64,000 bases of DNA from Alnus glutinosa. Taxonomy: Eukaryota > Streptophyta > Magnoliopsida > Fagales > Betulaceae. The DNA lies in NCBI RefSeq assembly GCF_958979055.1, contig NC_084887.1:23309044-23373043 (forward strand), in the 5' to 3' direction. The notes under the pieces are model-generated. The model was not told the origin of the DNA and searched no databases. It saw nothing but the letters and a program-made list of their open reading frames with translations. Of this stretch, positions 1-12,379 are shown piece after piece; the stretch's first letter is position 1; each line of letters begins with the position of its first letter. Both the position numbers and the translations under genes were made by a program.

Positions 1-1169
1 GGCTTATGAAAAAAGCTCAGTTGGAAACCTAACATAAAAGCTGTAGCGTACGCTTAAGACTGAGTCTAGATACACCTCAGTCCAAAATAATAACTCGGTC
101 GGATACTTTTCTATTTGTGGTGGGTGTGGATCGGGCTCAATAGGTATTTGTCTAAGTGGATCAGGTTGTGAATAAAGAAAATTTGGGAGTAAAGGTAAAA
201 TTAACTTAAGTAATTGTCATTTCCATAAAACGATGATGTATCATCTTTAACACGATTTTATTGTAGCTTGAAAATTTTATGCTCTGTTCGACATGCAAAA
301 TTTGATGGGACGCAAGAGCATTCCAATAGCTTAGAGCGCTAGCATCAGCTTCCATTTGATTTTCCTTAAATTTATGGGAACAAGATTACTTTTTGATTTC
401 CTATCAAAATATATACTGCACAATAGCTTCTATTATATTTTCATATACCATTAAAATTATATTTCTTTACAAAATATAAGTTCCCTACCTACCCTTAAAT
501 TTTTTACAAAATCCCAACACAATTCCCAATGAAAGGCAAAAAGATGAGAGGGGTATTTTATTTTAAAATAATGTATAGGGAAGTTGCTGCAAGTAACTGT
601 TTGCAATTTTATTTTATTTTATTTTTTTAGATTTTACCTATATTTAAGGAAATGAAGAGATTATAGCGAAGCTACTGCTAGTGCTCTTAGCCATTATTCC
701 CTTTTAACTATAACCAAATCACCAAAAACCTCATCTACTCGATTATGTAAACAAAATCCATTTTGTATTTTTCCTCCATTCGTGCACAATATCACGCGAC
801 ATGCGGCGTGACACTGTGAAGCAACCTATCTTTTTTGTTTTTTTTTAATTCATTCCTCTCTAACCCTTTTTTTTTTTTTTTTTTTTTGCGAACAAGAGGG
901 AAACTCCTAAATTGGGAGAGATTCTAAACTTACCACAACGCCGATACAAAAGGAAACTCCAGTGTACCAGCTAAACATTTCTATAAGGTATCCCGCTCTC
1001 TTTTTGAGACTACATTCAATTGGTATGCCAGCTTGCATGCTAGAACCACAAACTCATGAGTGGACTCACTCAAAAAGAGCAAAATAAATAGTAGATACAA
1101 GAATACCAGAAAGCAAGCCACTTCCAAAAAGCCAAAACCCCCAACCAACAATACTAATACAAGAGGTTC
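1..1169. repeat. Duplicated unit, copy A (left end outside window)
   Basis: This segment aligns collinearly by eye with 1833-3523: the same start (ggcttatg, then aagctcagttggaaacct) and the same end (atacaagaggttc). Identity looks like roughly 85-90 percent. The main length difference is a 397-bp MITE present only in copy B. Both copies contain a Tourist-like MITE. Copy A begins at the window edge, so its true left end is unknown. The pair could be LTRs of a small internally deleted element or a segmental tandem duplication; no primer-binding site or polypurine tract was recognised in the 663-bp spacer. Confidence 0.7.
334..686. mobile_element. Tourist-like (PIF/Harbinger) MITE
   Basis: The ends form an inverted repeat (gagcgctagcatcagcttc on the left; the complement of the right end reads gagcactagcagtagcttc). 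They are flanked by TTA at 331-333 and 687-689, the 3-bp target duplication expected of PIF/Harbinger elements. The 353-bp interior is AT-rich with no coding capacity. The same family occurs at 2169-2968 and 37630-37946. Confidence 0.7.
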
Positions 1170-1832
1170 CCCCAAACCCCAAGATTTTTCAAAAAATAAA
1201 AATTGACCCCTAATTTTTTTAGTTTTGCCCCCTCTTATCTGAATCAAACATATAAAGGCTTCTCATCTGAATCCAACATATAAAGGCTTATTTCACACAA
1301 CTCAATTTAATTGGCCTAAAATCCACTTTCTCATAAAAAAAATTTAAATGCACTGTCATGTGGTTATTGTCAATAATTTTTTTGTTCTTCCGGCCATTGG
1401 CACAAAATTTACTACAACAAATAATCGAATACATCACAATCAACAACTCACACTGAGAGAAAATAAACCGAATGCACATACACATAGATACATGCAAACT
1501 TATGATAATTTGAGCGTAGAAGCCACAACTATATACAAATTAAAAAGAAAAAACCTTACCTTATTTTTCTTCTTTTTTTCGAGGTCTTATACATCAAGCT
1601 TTCTCCAAATTTGCATGAAAAATTCAGAAGTTTTCTAGAAGAAATCAAAAGTTGTTCCCAGTGATAAAAGAGCCAAAACAAATTCAAAAAGGAAAAAAGA
1701 CCATCTGATCCTTAACATTTTTTTTCTTTTTTCTTTTTTTTTTTTTTCCTGAGAAAGATAAGAGAGGAGTTCTGGAAATTGGCAGTGGCCAAAATGTTGC
1801 GGATTTAGGCTGCGAGGTTAAAGAAGAGTTGT
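1170..1832. other. Spacer between the two repeat copies
   Basis: AT-rich sequence with several poly-T runs. Short open frames occur on both strands but none resembles a known protein. No gene is called. Confidence 0.5.
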
Positions 1833-2168
1833 GGCTTATGGAAAAAGCTCAGTTGGAAACCTGGCATATAAACGGCAGTGTATGCCTGAGGCTGTCTATA
1901 TACACCTCAGTCCAAAAGAATAACTCAGTCGGATACTTATCTATTTGTGGTGGGCATGGATCGGTTCAGTAGGTCTTTTTTCTGAGCGGATCAGGTTGTG
2001 AATAAAGAAAATTTAGGATTAAAGGTAAATGCAAACTAAGTTAAGTAATTGTCATTTCATTCAAACCATGACGGATCATCTTTGGCACAATTTTTTTGCA
2101 GCTTGAAAATTTTGTGCTCCGTTTGGCATGAAAAAATTGATGGGACGCAAGAGCATTCCAATGTCTTA

Positions 2169-2968
2169 GAGCATTAGGAACAGATTTCATTTGATTTTCC
2201 TTAAATTTAGTAAACAAAAGGGGTAATTACCTTTTCCTCTCATCAACTACCAGTCATTGTCAACATACCCCCATGAACTGACACATCGACCAAAAGAGAG
2301 CATCAAACTACCAACTTTACACACTTTGCCCCCTTCCGTCAAGGAATTCCGTTAACTTGGACGGAATATTCCATTTTTGGGAGTTAATTTTGGTTGAAAG
2401 ACCAAAATGCCCTCCAACAGTAATTAATAAAATAAATATTAAAATTAATATGTTTAAAAAGTTGAGGACATTTATGTCTTTTTACGAATTAAACTGACGG
2501 AAGGGGGCAAAGTGTGTAAAATTGGTAGTTGGATGCTCTCTTTTGGTCGAGGTGTCAGTTCATGGGAGCATGTTGACAATGACTGGTAGTTGATGGGGGA
2601 AAAAGGTAATTACCCCTAAACAAAATTAGTTTTTTATTTCATATCAAAATATACTTCACAATAGCTTCTATTATCTTTCTCTATACCATTAAAATTCCAT
2701 TTCTTTACAAAATACAAGTTATCTACCTACCCTCACATTTTTTACAAAATCCAAACACAATCCCCAATGAAAGGCAAAAAGACGAGAAAAGCTGCTGCTA
2801 CACGTAATTAGGCAAAAAGTGTTACAAGTATAGGGTAACACTTTAGCATCTTAATGATTAGGGAAGCTGTTGCACATGAATTTTTGCGATTTTTATTTTT
2901 TATTTTATTTTTAATTTTTCCTATATTTAAGGAATAGAAGAGGTTATAGGAAATTGCTGCTAGAGCTA
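2169..2968. mobile_element. Tourist-like MITE with nested MULE MITE
   Basis: Counterpart of the element at 334-686. It begins gagcattaggaacag after TTA (2166-2168) and ends near the complementary tgctagagc sequence before TTA (2969-2971). Its length is inflated by the MULE-type MITE inserted at 2220. Confidence 0.6.
2220..2616. mobile_element. Mutator-like MITE with perfect 9-bp TSD
   Basis: The ends ggggtaattacctttt and its complement define long terminal inverted repeats of roughly 130 bp each. A perfect 9-bp direct duplication, taaacaaaa, flanks the element at 2211-2219 and 2617-2625, as expected for Mutator superfamily insertion. Copy A of the surrounding repeat, near 370-395, lacks the element and represents an empty site. 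There is no coding sequence. Confidence 0.9.
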
Positions 2969-3523
2969 TTAGCAATTTCTTCGTTTAGCTAAGATAGCTA
3001 ACCAAATCACCAAAAACCCTATTTATCCAATTATGAAAACAAATTCCATTTTACATTTTTCCTCTATTCGTGCATAATATCACACAATATATGGAGTGAC
3101 ACTGTGCAACAACCTATCTACTTCTTTTTATTTTTTCTCTCTCTTTTTTATTTTTTATTTTTTATTTATTTATTTTTTGTTTCTCTCCCTACTCACTCTC
3201 TTTTACTCATCATCTTATGGGCACACTCACGCAAGGACTCTTGCAAATAAGAGGGCAACTCCTAAATAGGGGGAGATTATAAACTTTCCACGCCACCGGC
3301 ACAAAAATGAAACTCCAGTGCACTGGATAAACATTTCTAGAAGGTATCTCGCTTTTTGTGAGACTAAATTCGATCGGTATGCCAAGTTGCATGTTGTAAT
3401 CATAAACTCATAGGAGGACTCACTCAAAAAGAACGAATGAAAGAGTAGATACAAGAATACCAGAAAGAAAGACACTTCCAAAAGGCCTAAACCACCAGTT
3501 AATAATACCAATACAAGAGGTTC

Positions 3524-4114
3524 TTCTTCTTCGAATCCAACTTATAACTACATTCAAGCTAGGAGTTGGGATTTCGTATGGCGAAATTCTAAGTTAGTCG
3601 AAAATCAATGTAAGACTCAAACCCTAAATTTTCTATAAGAATTGTAAATTTAGGATTTTTGTGTCTAACCCTATAATTTCTCTTTGGGTTAGTGTTATTA
3701 GTTAATAGGATGTCAAATGGAATCCTATAAACTCTATGGGTTGGCATAGTAGGTTAGCACTTGAGATAATCAATAATCTATGTAGTGTTTAGAATTAGAA
3801 AGTATTGTAGGTTAATCTTGATGTGTTATTGCAATGTGAAATACAGTGATGCATTTCAAAACTTGCGTTGGGAAATCCATCACAAGTTCTTCCTCAAACG
3901 GATTAGGTGAGTATTTTACTCACTGAGCAAAGATACTATGTTTTATGGTTTTAATGATTTTTTTTTTTAAAAAAAAAATTTAGGAAGGTTTTAATGATTT
4001 TACAAGCATATTATGATTGTTTTAATTCAAGCTAATAAAATGTTATGATGATTTATGATTTAAGTATGCTTTCGTTTGTTGGATTTGTATTGGACATGCT
4101 TTAAGGATGGTCTA
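3524..4114. other. Intergenic, nothing recognised
   Basis: AT-rich sequence without a convincing open reading frame or repeat boundary. Confidence 0.5.
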
Positions 4115-6300
4115 TGTAATACCCCGAACATTTATTCGGGTTAAGTAAGCCTTAATCAGTGTTTATGAGAGACTAGAAATGGATAAATAGGTAATTTTTT
4201 GTTTTCTGCCCATGCTGAACGTTTGGCTAGGTATACCGAACGTTTGATATCACAGTACAAAGAACATTCGACCAAGGACTACCGAACGTTCGATCAATTA
4301 TCGTATGCAATAATAAATTGTATGTCAGAGGTATAGCCCATGCGTTTGCTATGCATGTCAAAGAGTATACCAAACGTTTGACTAGGAATCACCGAACATT
4401 CGATCTGACAAAAAACTGTTTGATAAAACAGTACATTGAACATTCGAAAAAAGTGACCAAACATTTGATGATCTGCAAAATTGTGTAAAACTAGCTCATT
4501 CTTATATGCAGACGCCCTAGTCCTATAAATACCCCCCATCCTCACCCATTGCACATCATTTCCGCCCATTCTTTCAGAGTGATTATAGAGTGAGAGTGAG
4601 AGAGTGTTTTGGAGAAAGAGAATGAGCTCTCTTGGTTCTTGTTCTTCAAATGAGGTAATATTCATAGTCCAACTCGTTTCTTAAGTCGTTTTTATGTTGT
4701 TTAGTTAATCTTTATGCCCTAGCTAGCTTATGGTTTTGTATTTCTAGTTGTTGTTGTTGTTGTTTTTTTTTTTTTTTTTTTTTTTTTTAATACTATATTA
4801 ATGTTTGGTTAGTGTTTTGATGATGTTTAACGTACCAAGTTCTATATGAACGTCTTGCTGAGGCTTATAACTCTTTTAGGGATCATGTTAAGACCTTAAG
4901 ATTGGCTTAGAAGTGGTTTGATGGCCTTCATGTGATTCTGCCCTCGTACCGAACGTTTGACCATGCACTGTTTGAATGTTCGATGTCGAGGCCGAACGTT
5001 CGAACCCTCCTGTTTGAACATTCGACCCTCGAAAAGAAAGCCTATTTTGAGCGTATTACGATGGAGCTTTACGATACAAGTAGGTAAAAACTCACATGGA
5101 TACTTGTTATTATTTTTTTTTGTATAACATGATTATTTTGTACGCCAAAGTATGTATGTTTACAACTTACATGAAATATATATTTGATTACTGTGAACTC
5201 TATTTTGTGAAAATGAGTGTTTAATTACAAGATAATGAAAATGATGAGTTTATGAAAAACATGCATGTAAAAGACAGTGAATATTAAATTGCATCGTATG
5301 ACATGGTACATCGTTACATGTGGGATAACGGACATGGGCTTGCTATTATATTGGCTATTCTCTAATTTTTATGGTTAGTCATTGATCTAATGGTTCTTAT
5401 GACTGGCGCAACCATGCTTAAGTGGTGATCATTACAGACGGACGTCATTAGTGGTGTGGGCCACCCAAGGTCAGACCTAGTTGGACTACTAATGATGGAC
5501 GGTAGCATACAATATCCGGGGCATAGGTGTTGTATTACAAGTTCCTTGGGACAACACCAACCCTATTGGGAAGGGGTGAAAACCTGGGTATACCATATAG
5601 AATTGAACTATGACGAGATTCTCTCATTACAACATACATTATATCTATATTGTAACTATGATGATATTGTCAAATGATAAATTGTGACATTGCATTGCTG
5701 CATATGATTTATAAATAACATAGTTCACATCATGATAATATGTACACTATATGTATTATTACTCACTAAGTCGTGAACTTACGTTTGTATCTCTTTCATG
5801 TATGAAACATGTGTTGTTTCATAGTTGGACCACATTTAGATAATGAATTCGAGATGGACTGCGAACCAGATGCGACCGTTTGGTGCAGTGATATCGATTC
5901 AGTTATACTTAAGGACTAATTGCAGGACTTTGAAAGCCACTCATGATAATTAGTACTTTTGGATGGTGTTGTAGGCTTAACATTTGAGGTTCAATTGTGT
6001 ATTAAGATTATTCTTGGTCTTTTGTGTCAATGATTTGTATAGTGTGATTTCAGTTAATATGATGACTCCTAGTAGATGCTCGGATTGTAATTAATGTTGA
6101 TAAAAATTTTTATGCTTTCGTAGTATTCTATTTCTGAGGAGTAAAGATCCTTGTGATCTTATTCTTGGTGGAATAAGATCGAGAGACGAACCATGAAATT
6201 AACTATTAGTTAGTTAATTTCTCTGAGCATTATAGTCTATGTGTCTTAAGATATGTTTTATGGGATTTCAACAATAAGATATGACCCAAAAGTTCTACGA
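4115..6300 (+). mobile_element. Ty3/gypsy-like LTR region (right end unresolved)
   Basis: It begins TGTAATACCCCGAACA, a start common in plant gypsy LTRs. A TATA box with GC-rich flanks (ctataaatacccccc, 4523) is followed by a GA-rich leader, as in an LTR U3/R boundary. Between 4210 and 5030 about a dozen copies of a 10-bp quasi-palindrome (consensus CGAACGTTYGA and variants) recur. No gag-pol coding sequence was seen, so this is probably a solo or decayed LTR. The right boundary is an estimate; similar low-complexity sequence continues to about 7 kb. Confidence 0.5.
4523..4531 (+). promoter_or_regulatory. Candidate LTR TATA box
   Basis: ctataaata followed by a C run, about 400 bp into the LTR-like segment and about 60 bp upstream of a GAGAGTGAGAGAG leader. 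Position and context fit a pol II promoter of an LTR. Activity is not shown. Confidence 0.4.
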
Positions 6301-6456
6301 TGATTGAAGGGCTGTATGATGTGTTTGTAAATAGCATGTAATGCATATGATGTTAGATAAAGCATGAGTATATAAAAGTATGGACATGATGATTATATAG
6401 AACTAACACACATAGCATGTACATGAAATGAAACAAGAACATGAAACGCTAAACTA

Positions 6457-6566
6457 AGATTGTGGGTTGAAGTTCCATCGGCACTATGTGTAAGACTGTG
6501 GGTTGAAGTCCCATTGGCACCGTGCAACAAGACCATTGCTTGAAGTCCTATCGGCACTATGAGAGA
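6457..6566 (+). repeat. Tandem repeat, 3 units of about 37 bp
   Basis: Three diverged head-to-tail units share the core ggttgaagtcccatcggcac: 6457-6492, 6493-6529 and 6530-6566. Similar arrays are seen in plant gypsy-type non-coding DNA, which supports a retroelement origin for this stretch. Confidence 0.7.
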
Positions 6567-7974
6567 AGCATGTATGACACGATATTGAATGACATGGTTT
6601 ATTTAGTAGTTCATACTACATTTATCAGTATGCATATAAGTCCGAATGAGACATAGCATATGTATGTCATTACAATTGGTGTGCATATGATGATTTACAC
6701 AGTTTTTCGCTTAAATGTACACGTATTCTTGTTTTTCAAAGTCGTGGAGGGCTTGTATATGAGTATAACTAAGTTATATGACATACAAGTATGCATGATG
6801 TAGATGAGTTTATATGTGTACACACACGCACGTGCACACACACAGAGTGATGTAGATGGGTTTATTTGTGCGCGCATACACACACATACACTTGCATCTA
6901 TGTAGTAAGATTTCACGCGTTTATAAAATGCTTATGTTCACCTCATTAGCTACAAGATGTTTTCAAATTCAAGTATTATACTAATGGTAGCTGTTGATGT
7001 AAACACATGGTAGAAATAAAGAAATGTTAGCTCATTGTGAAAACTTAGTGACTGCTGAAATGTGGACTCATTAACCCGCCTATGCAAACGTGGTTAACTC
7101 CACGATCGCGTAAATGATGTTGTTGATGCATGAACTGCAAATGTTGAAAAAGACCCTGCAACACTTTATCTGGGTTACTATGACTAAGGTTATTGGTGTT
7201 AGTCATTTATGTTAGGATAGTAATGAGTCCACATTTGAGTAGCACACTTTTGTGTATGACTTTGTGTCTTATGTGATATCCTTTTTGTATAGCCACACTT
7301 TTATTATATAAAAGATACAATGATCAGGCTTTAATCACATAAATATTTATGTTGGATGTGTATATATATTCCTCATTATTTAACGTTTAGAAATTTTTAT
7401 TGCTATGTGTAATATTTGATATGATATGCTCATATTATGATACATTTTTAGTGTTAATGTTTGGTTCATGGCGTATAGTCATGTTATTGTGATGATTTGT
7501 TTTGATTAAAAAAAAAAAGGCTCATCATAGCTTTTTAGACAGATACTTTGGAGCTTTTTTGTTTTTGCCAAAAAAAAAAAAAAAGAGTTGTAGTGAATGA
7601 GTAGGTAGTACTAGGAAGCTGCTAAGATCTTTGTTTGTATGATTTGGGGAGAAAAGAAAAGCTATAGGGTTTGGTTTGGAGAGTAAGGATGAATTTCGAT
7701 TTGATTTTATGTGGGTTAATTTTTATTTATGTAATTTTTTGAAAATATGTGGTATTTGATGTGCTTAAAATTTCTCATGGGTCACTGACGTGTGTTAAAA
7801 TGTGCTAAATAAGTTGTATTATGTAGTGTATGGGACATGTATCGGGTTTTAAAAGGCCACTGACAATGATTTCCTTTAAAAAATAGATGAAATTTGGATG
7901 AAAGGTGCAAGTCTGTATTTAAGTTTATGACAAGTACCGCTTGTGACATGTTTTGAAATCGATGTAGCCATTTG
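6567..7974. other. Intergenic, non-coding
   Basis: AT-rich sequence with short CA/GT microsatellite stretches near 6820-6890. No gene or complete element was recognised. Confidence 0.5.
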
Positions 7975-8155
7975 ATTTAGAGATATGATACGTTTACAAT
8001 ATTTGTGTCACTCTTGTATAATCTCAACAATTTTTTTTTTTTTTTTAAAATCAATCATTAAATATGTATGGCTCATACATAGGAAAACAGATCTAATGAT
8101 TAGTTTGAAAAATGGTTTATAAAAGAGGTTATAAATGTATATCATATTTCTTTGA
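7975..8155. mobile_element. MITE related to the one at 35272-35466
   Basis: The left end reads tagagatatgatacgtttacaa. The right end contains the diverged complement (ttataaatgtatatcatattt). The middle holds a poly-T run followed by aaaatcaatcattaaatatgta. The second family member at 35.3 kb has the same order of motifs, so this is a dispersed inverted-repeat element. Confidence 0.55.
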
Positions 8156-8653
8156 TTTAAGGTTTCACTACATGTATTAATTTGATATTTAATCCTTAAA
8201 AAGAAATTATATGAAGAAATCTATTAAATAATTTTGTTAAAAATTTAATGACAATTATGGCATTATGGAATCTCATCGTTAAACAAAATCATAACGTCTC
8301 CTCGTTACAACTAAAGTTGTAGAAGGGGCACTATGGTAAATGCCTAACAGCATCCGCATGTCCACATGTCTCCTCGTGAATCGCCCCTAAGATCAGCTTC
8401 CTCACGAGATTCTGGTCTGTACTACATCACCCCACGATTCACTCCCAAACGCCCAAGACTCGCCCGCCTCACTGACTCACTCCGAGCTCAATCGACTCGG
8501 TCACCAGTCAATTACCTCCAAATTGAACCTCTTTTGTCTGATTCAATGGAACAAAAGCAGTTACATCGCCATTGTGACCCTCATCACTCGCCGTTGATTC
8601 TCTAGAAATCTCAAGAAACTTTCTCTGTTGACTTTCCATTTTCCACGAATCAG
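8156..8653 (+). promoter_or_regulatory. Upstream region of the PGAP3-type gene
   Basis: Sequence before the start codon at 8654. It becomes GC-richer from about 8340, consistent with a 5' untranslated region. No clear TATA box could be assigned. The open frame at 8366-8605 has no recognisable similarity and was not called. Confidence 0.35.
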
Positions 8654-11600
8654 ATGGATCAGCTTCACTGGATTCTGTTCTTCTCCGCACTTCTTTGTCT
8701 CGTTTGTGCTCTCGACGCTAGCTCTGGTGACGCTGATCCGATTTACAAGTAAGATTTTTCTTTTGTCATATTTTTCATATTTTAGCTTTTTCTTTTTGTG
8801 GATTATTCTAATCGGTTAATGTTTTAAGTACTACCATTTTTTTCTTCCAATTTTGTGTGAAATTGAGGTGGTTGCACTGTTTGATAGAGATTGGAGGGGG
8901 AGAGTAATAGCGTAGAGTTCGAGCTTCATGAAAGTATGGGTGGTGCTGGCTAATAGAGATTTATTTATTTTTCTTTGAGAAATTATTGCGTTTCTGAAAG
9001 ACATGTTGTGCTTTAGACTCGAGAGGTTATCATAGGCTAAAGTTATTGAGAAAGGCAATACTTGGATACCTAGGTTAGGGTCATTTGGTTCTTCTACAAG
9101 TAGATTTGAAGATGTAAGATTGGAGTGATAGAGTTTTAACGTCAAATGTTAAAATTTCAACTAGAGATGATGGCTCTAGCTTTATAACATATTTGTTTTG
9201 ATAAGCAATGAAATGCATATCAAAGAGCGACATATCAAATGACTAAATTTTATTTGATTTTTTAAGTGCTCCAGAACTGATCAGATTATTGTGATAATCT
9301 AAAATATGTTTTTTATACTATTCTAACCTTCTAGATGGTGGTTTTCTTCACCGGAATGTAATGAACTTTATCTAAGGAGCCTAAGCTATAGTCTATAGTC
9401 TCCGAGTGTTATTAGAATGATAATGTTGGTTGTCTATATTGTGATTGTTTAACATATAATTAGTGTTATTAGAATGATAGTGTTTGTCCCTGCTGCAAAA
9501 ATTTGGGGTTATAGTCTGACTCTCTCCAGACTCTTAGTGTGCACGTGTCACCATCCATTTGATTGAGTAATTTTCCCTCAAACTAGTCCTCACCGAATGC
9601 TGGGATTTTATGGGTCCTTGTCTTCTCATTGTTGATTCGCGTAGTCTTTTGAAGTTTGATTTGTTTTCTTTTTCTTCTTTTTATTTTTGGATTAAATGAT
9701 TCTAAATAGTGGTTGTGAGTAGTGAGAAGACTTTATTGCTTGTAAATAAGTGATAGAGAGACAAATTGGGGAAGTCATGAGACAAATAAGAGTTTTGATA
9801 TTAGTTGTTAGTGTTTATAGCTGCAACTAAAAACTCTTCAGCCCTTTTCTGGTATAACGTTTTCCCTATTCTATGGAAAATATTTGAAGAAAAATATTCA
9901 TTGTTCTTTTGCGTGGTTGTTAAAACCTAAAACTGATTTTCTGGTGTTTGTTTGCATTGAGAATTTTCTTTGTAAAATCCTACAAAAACCACTAACACTG
10001 AAGTCTGTTAGTTGAGAAGACGACAAACGTGGAGCTGGAGACTGTAGAAGTTGGGGATTATGGATTGGAGGTCTCATGTAGTTGCAACGTGCAAAGTAGG
10101 AAGGGGTGGGGGGAGGGGAGGTGTTGGTAGCAGTATGGAGAAGTAAGGAGGGAGGGAGGTGGTGACCGTGGTGTATGAGTAGGGAAAGGGGGAGAGAGGT
10201 GGTGACGGTAGCATGCAGAATCGGGGGAATGGTACTTGGTGATGGTGGTACAGAGGAGTAAGGAAGGAGAAGAGGGTGGTGGTGGCAGTGCGGAGGAGCG
10301 AGGAGCAGAAACAAGGTGGCGTGGCAGTGTAGATTCTGGATGCAATTTTCAGCTAACCAAGAAATATCTTCTGTAGACTAGTATTTTTAGTAGCATCAAA
10401 TATAGGAAAATATTTTTCAGAAAATATTTTATGTTGAAACAAATGGAATTTAAGAAATAAAAGGGGAAAATACACTTAACCCCCCAAACTTCAAAAAGTG
10501 ACTCTCATTCCCCTCTAACTAGCACTCTGTTATAGTTAATACCTTCGTTAGCATTTTCCGTCAAATTGGACGAAAAACGTGTCATGTGACATGCACATGT
10601 TATTTTAGACATAAATTGCCTAAAATGCTCCTTTTATGAGATTGTGGAGATTGGACCAGTAAATCTAGAGTGCGCAAAACCTAGGTCAGTACAATTGCAA
10701 TCATCAATACAATGTTGGAAATTCAGGGCTCTATTCAGTAGTAACACAGGTCTGCCACTGGATTTTTCTGCCTCATTAGTTAGCTCGTTAAAGTCCCCCC
10801 CCATTAACACCCAAGGTAAGTTATGGAACCCTGCAACAGTAACAAGATTCTGCCAAAGAAGTTTCCTCTCACTCACCTGAGGACTACCATAGATAGTAGA
10901 AAGGATCCAAGAGTTTGAGGATTTCCATACCTTAGCAATGGCGGTGAATCTCTTGCTTAGTATGTCACAGAAATTCAAACTCCAAAATAAATTAAATAAT
11001 CAGGTCGTCACAATAACCCAATTCCCTGCATATTCTATGGTTTATGTCCAATAAGCAGCATCAAAAGGAAGAGAGTTGGTGAACTTTGTGGCTCTGACAC
11101 CACTAGCTTTAGTCTGAATTTGAATGAGGATTCCTGGTTTGTGACACTCCACCAAGTCATGCAAAGTTCTCCTAAAATCACGGTTTAAAGCACCCCCTAC
11201 ACCACTATCTCTAGCTCTCTTGTAAGCAAAGTTCTCCTAAAATCGGGGTTTAAAAGAAGCCTGTTCAGAGAGTTGGAGCATAGCCTCCTCCTCCTGCGTC
11301 AAACATGTTCCGTAAGAGCCTGCTCCTGCCGCAGATAGGATTTGACGACTTCAGAAACTATCTAATTGGGGGAATCATTTGGCACAAGAGCAGCTTCTCT
11401 TTGTTGCCCATGAATTCCAACTGGATTGATTGGGCATCATAACGACTCTCTACATGCAAGTCAGAGGAATTAGCACGGTAGGGTAGTGCGTCGGATGAAA
11501 TTGAGCCGTGCATTGGCAAATGCTGACTTGATGTTGGTGAGAGTGCCCTATTCTAAGTAATCCCACTAGAACATCTGAGAATAATGTTGCACCACGGTCT

Positions 11601-12346
11601 GCTGGGGCCAAGCTTCGTCTGCTAGAGGGAGACAATCACCTGCTTCTATGCTCTTCTAGGGTTAAAAGAAATGCATTGATCCAAGCCTCCTTCAGCCCTG
11701 ATACACTATGTCCCCAAGGATGAGTAAAATCTGTTCTGATTAGCTAATGGTGTCCATTCACATGGTAGTGTTGCTATGATTTCTGGTGGCCATAGATGTT
11801 GGAACCTAGATGACGTCACTTTGGGCTCTTTGGCTGTTGCTTAACGTGTGGAATTCGGCTTACCCTATGATCATGTTTGAACTTGCTTCTTGAGTAAGAA
11901 GCTTTCCGACACCTTCGCAAGTGAGAAATCCAGGTCAATGGGTTGGGTGTCTGCATTGTTTCCCTGGGGACCTAGGAAACTTCAAACATACCAACTTAAA
12001 AAAAAAAAGCAACCTAAAAAAGGGTATTTTGGGCAGTTTATGTCCAAAAAAGACACATGCATGTCATGTGACACATTTTCCGTTCAATTTGACTTAAAAT
12101 GCTAACGGAGGGTGTTGACTGTAACGGAATGGTAGATAGAGGGGTTGAGTGACACTATTTAAAGTTTGGTGCCAGAGGAATTTAGTTTAGGGGGGTAAGT
12201 GAAGTACTACTTCTTAAGCAATATCCATAAGTCTAGGTTGGAGGGGTGGATATTCCTCTGATTTCTGATGCCCCCTGTAAACTAAAAGAATTAGTGTCTA
12301 CGTGTTTTAACTTGGTAATGGTGGTCAGGTAATTTGCTTATTCGTG

Positions 12347-12379
<33 letters not shown>

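Larger units (their letters stand above)
1833..3523. repeat. Duplicated unit, copy B
   Basis: Second copy of the unit at 1-1169, enlarged by a MULE-type MITE at 2220-2616. Near its right end, on the minus strand, it keeps an open frame (about 3227-3511) with a leucine/phenylalanine-rich stretch that also reads open in copy A (981-1247). The two peptides share the pattern LLxGGxGxLEVxxFLVFLYL. This may be a residue of a coding exon or chance within a recent duplication. Confidence 0.7.

Noticed and set aside
1840..1900. tRNA-like A box (agctcagttgg), also at about 14 in copy A
   Set aside because: No matching B box at the required distance, no cloverleaf, and no SINE tail; the match is probably chance.
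6457..6566. Considered as a CRISPR-like array
   Set aside because: Only three diverged units without spacers, in plant nuclear DNA; a simple tandem repeat.
8366..8605. 79-codon open frame upstream of the PGAP3-type gene
   Set aside because: No recognisable similarity, lies in presumed promoter or leader, and composition is not gene-like.
9898..10345. Overlapping open frames on the minus strand, Pro/Ser/His-rich
   Set aside because: They arise from a purine-rich low-complexity stretch in PGAP3 intron 1; no conserved motif.
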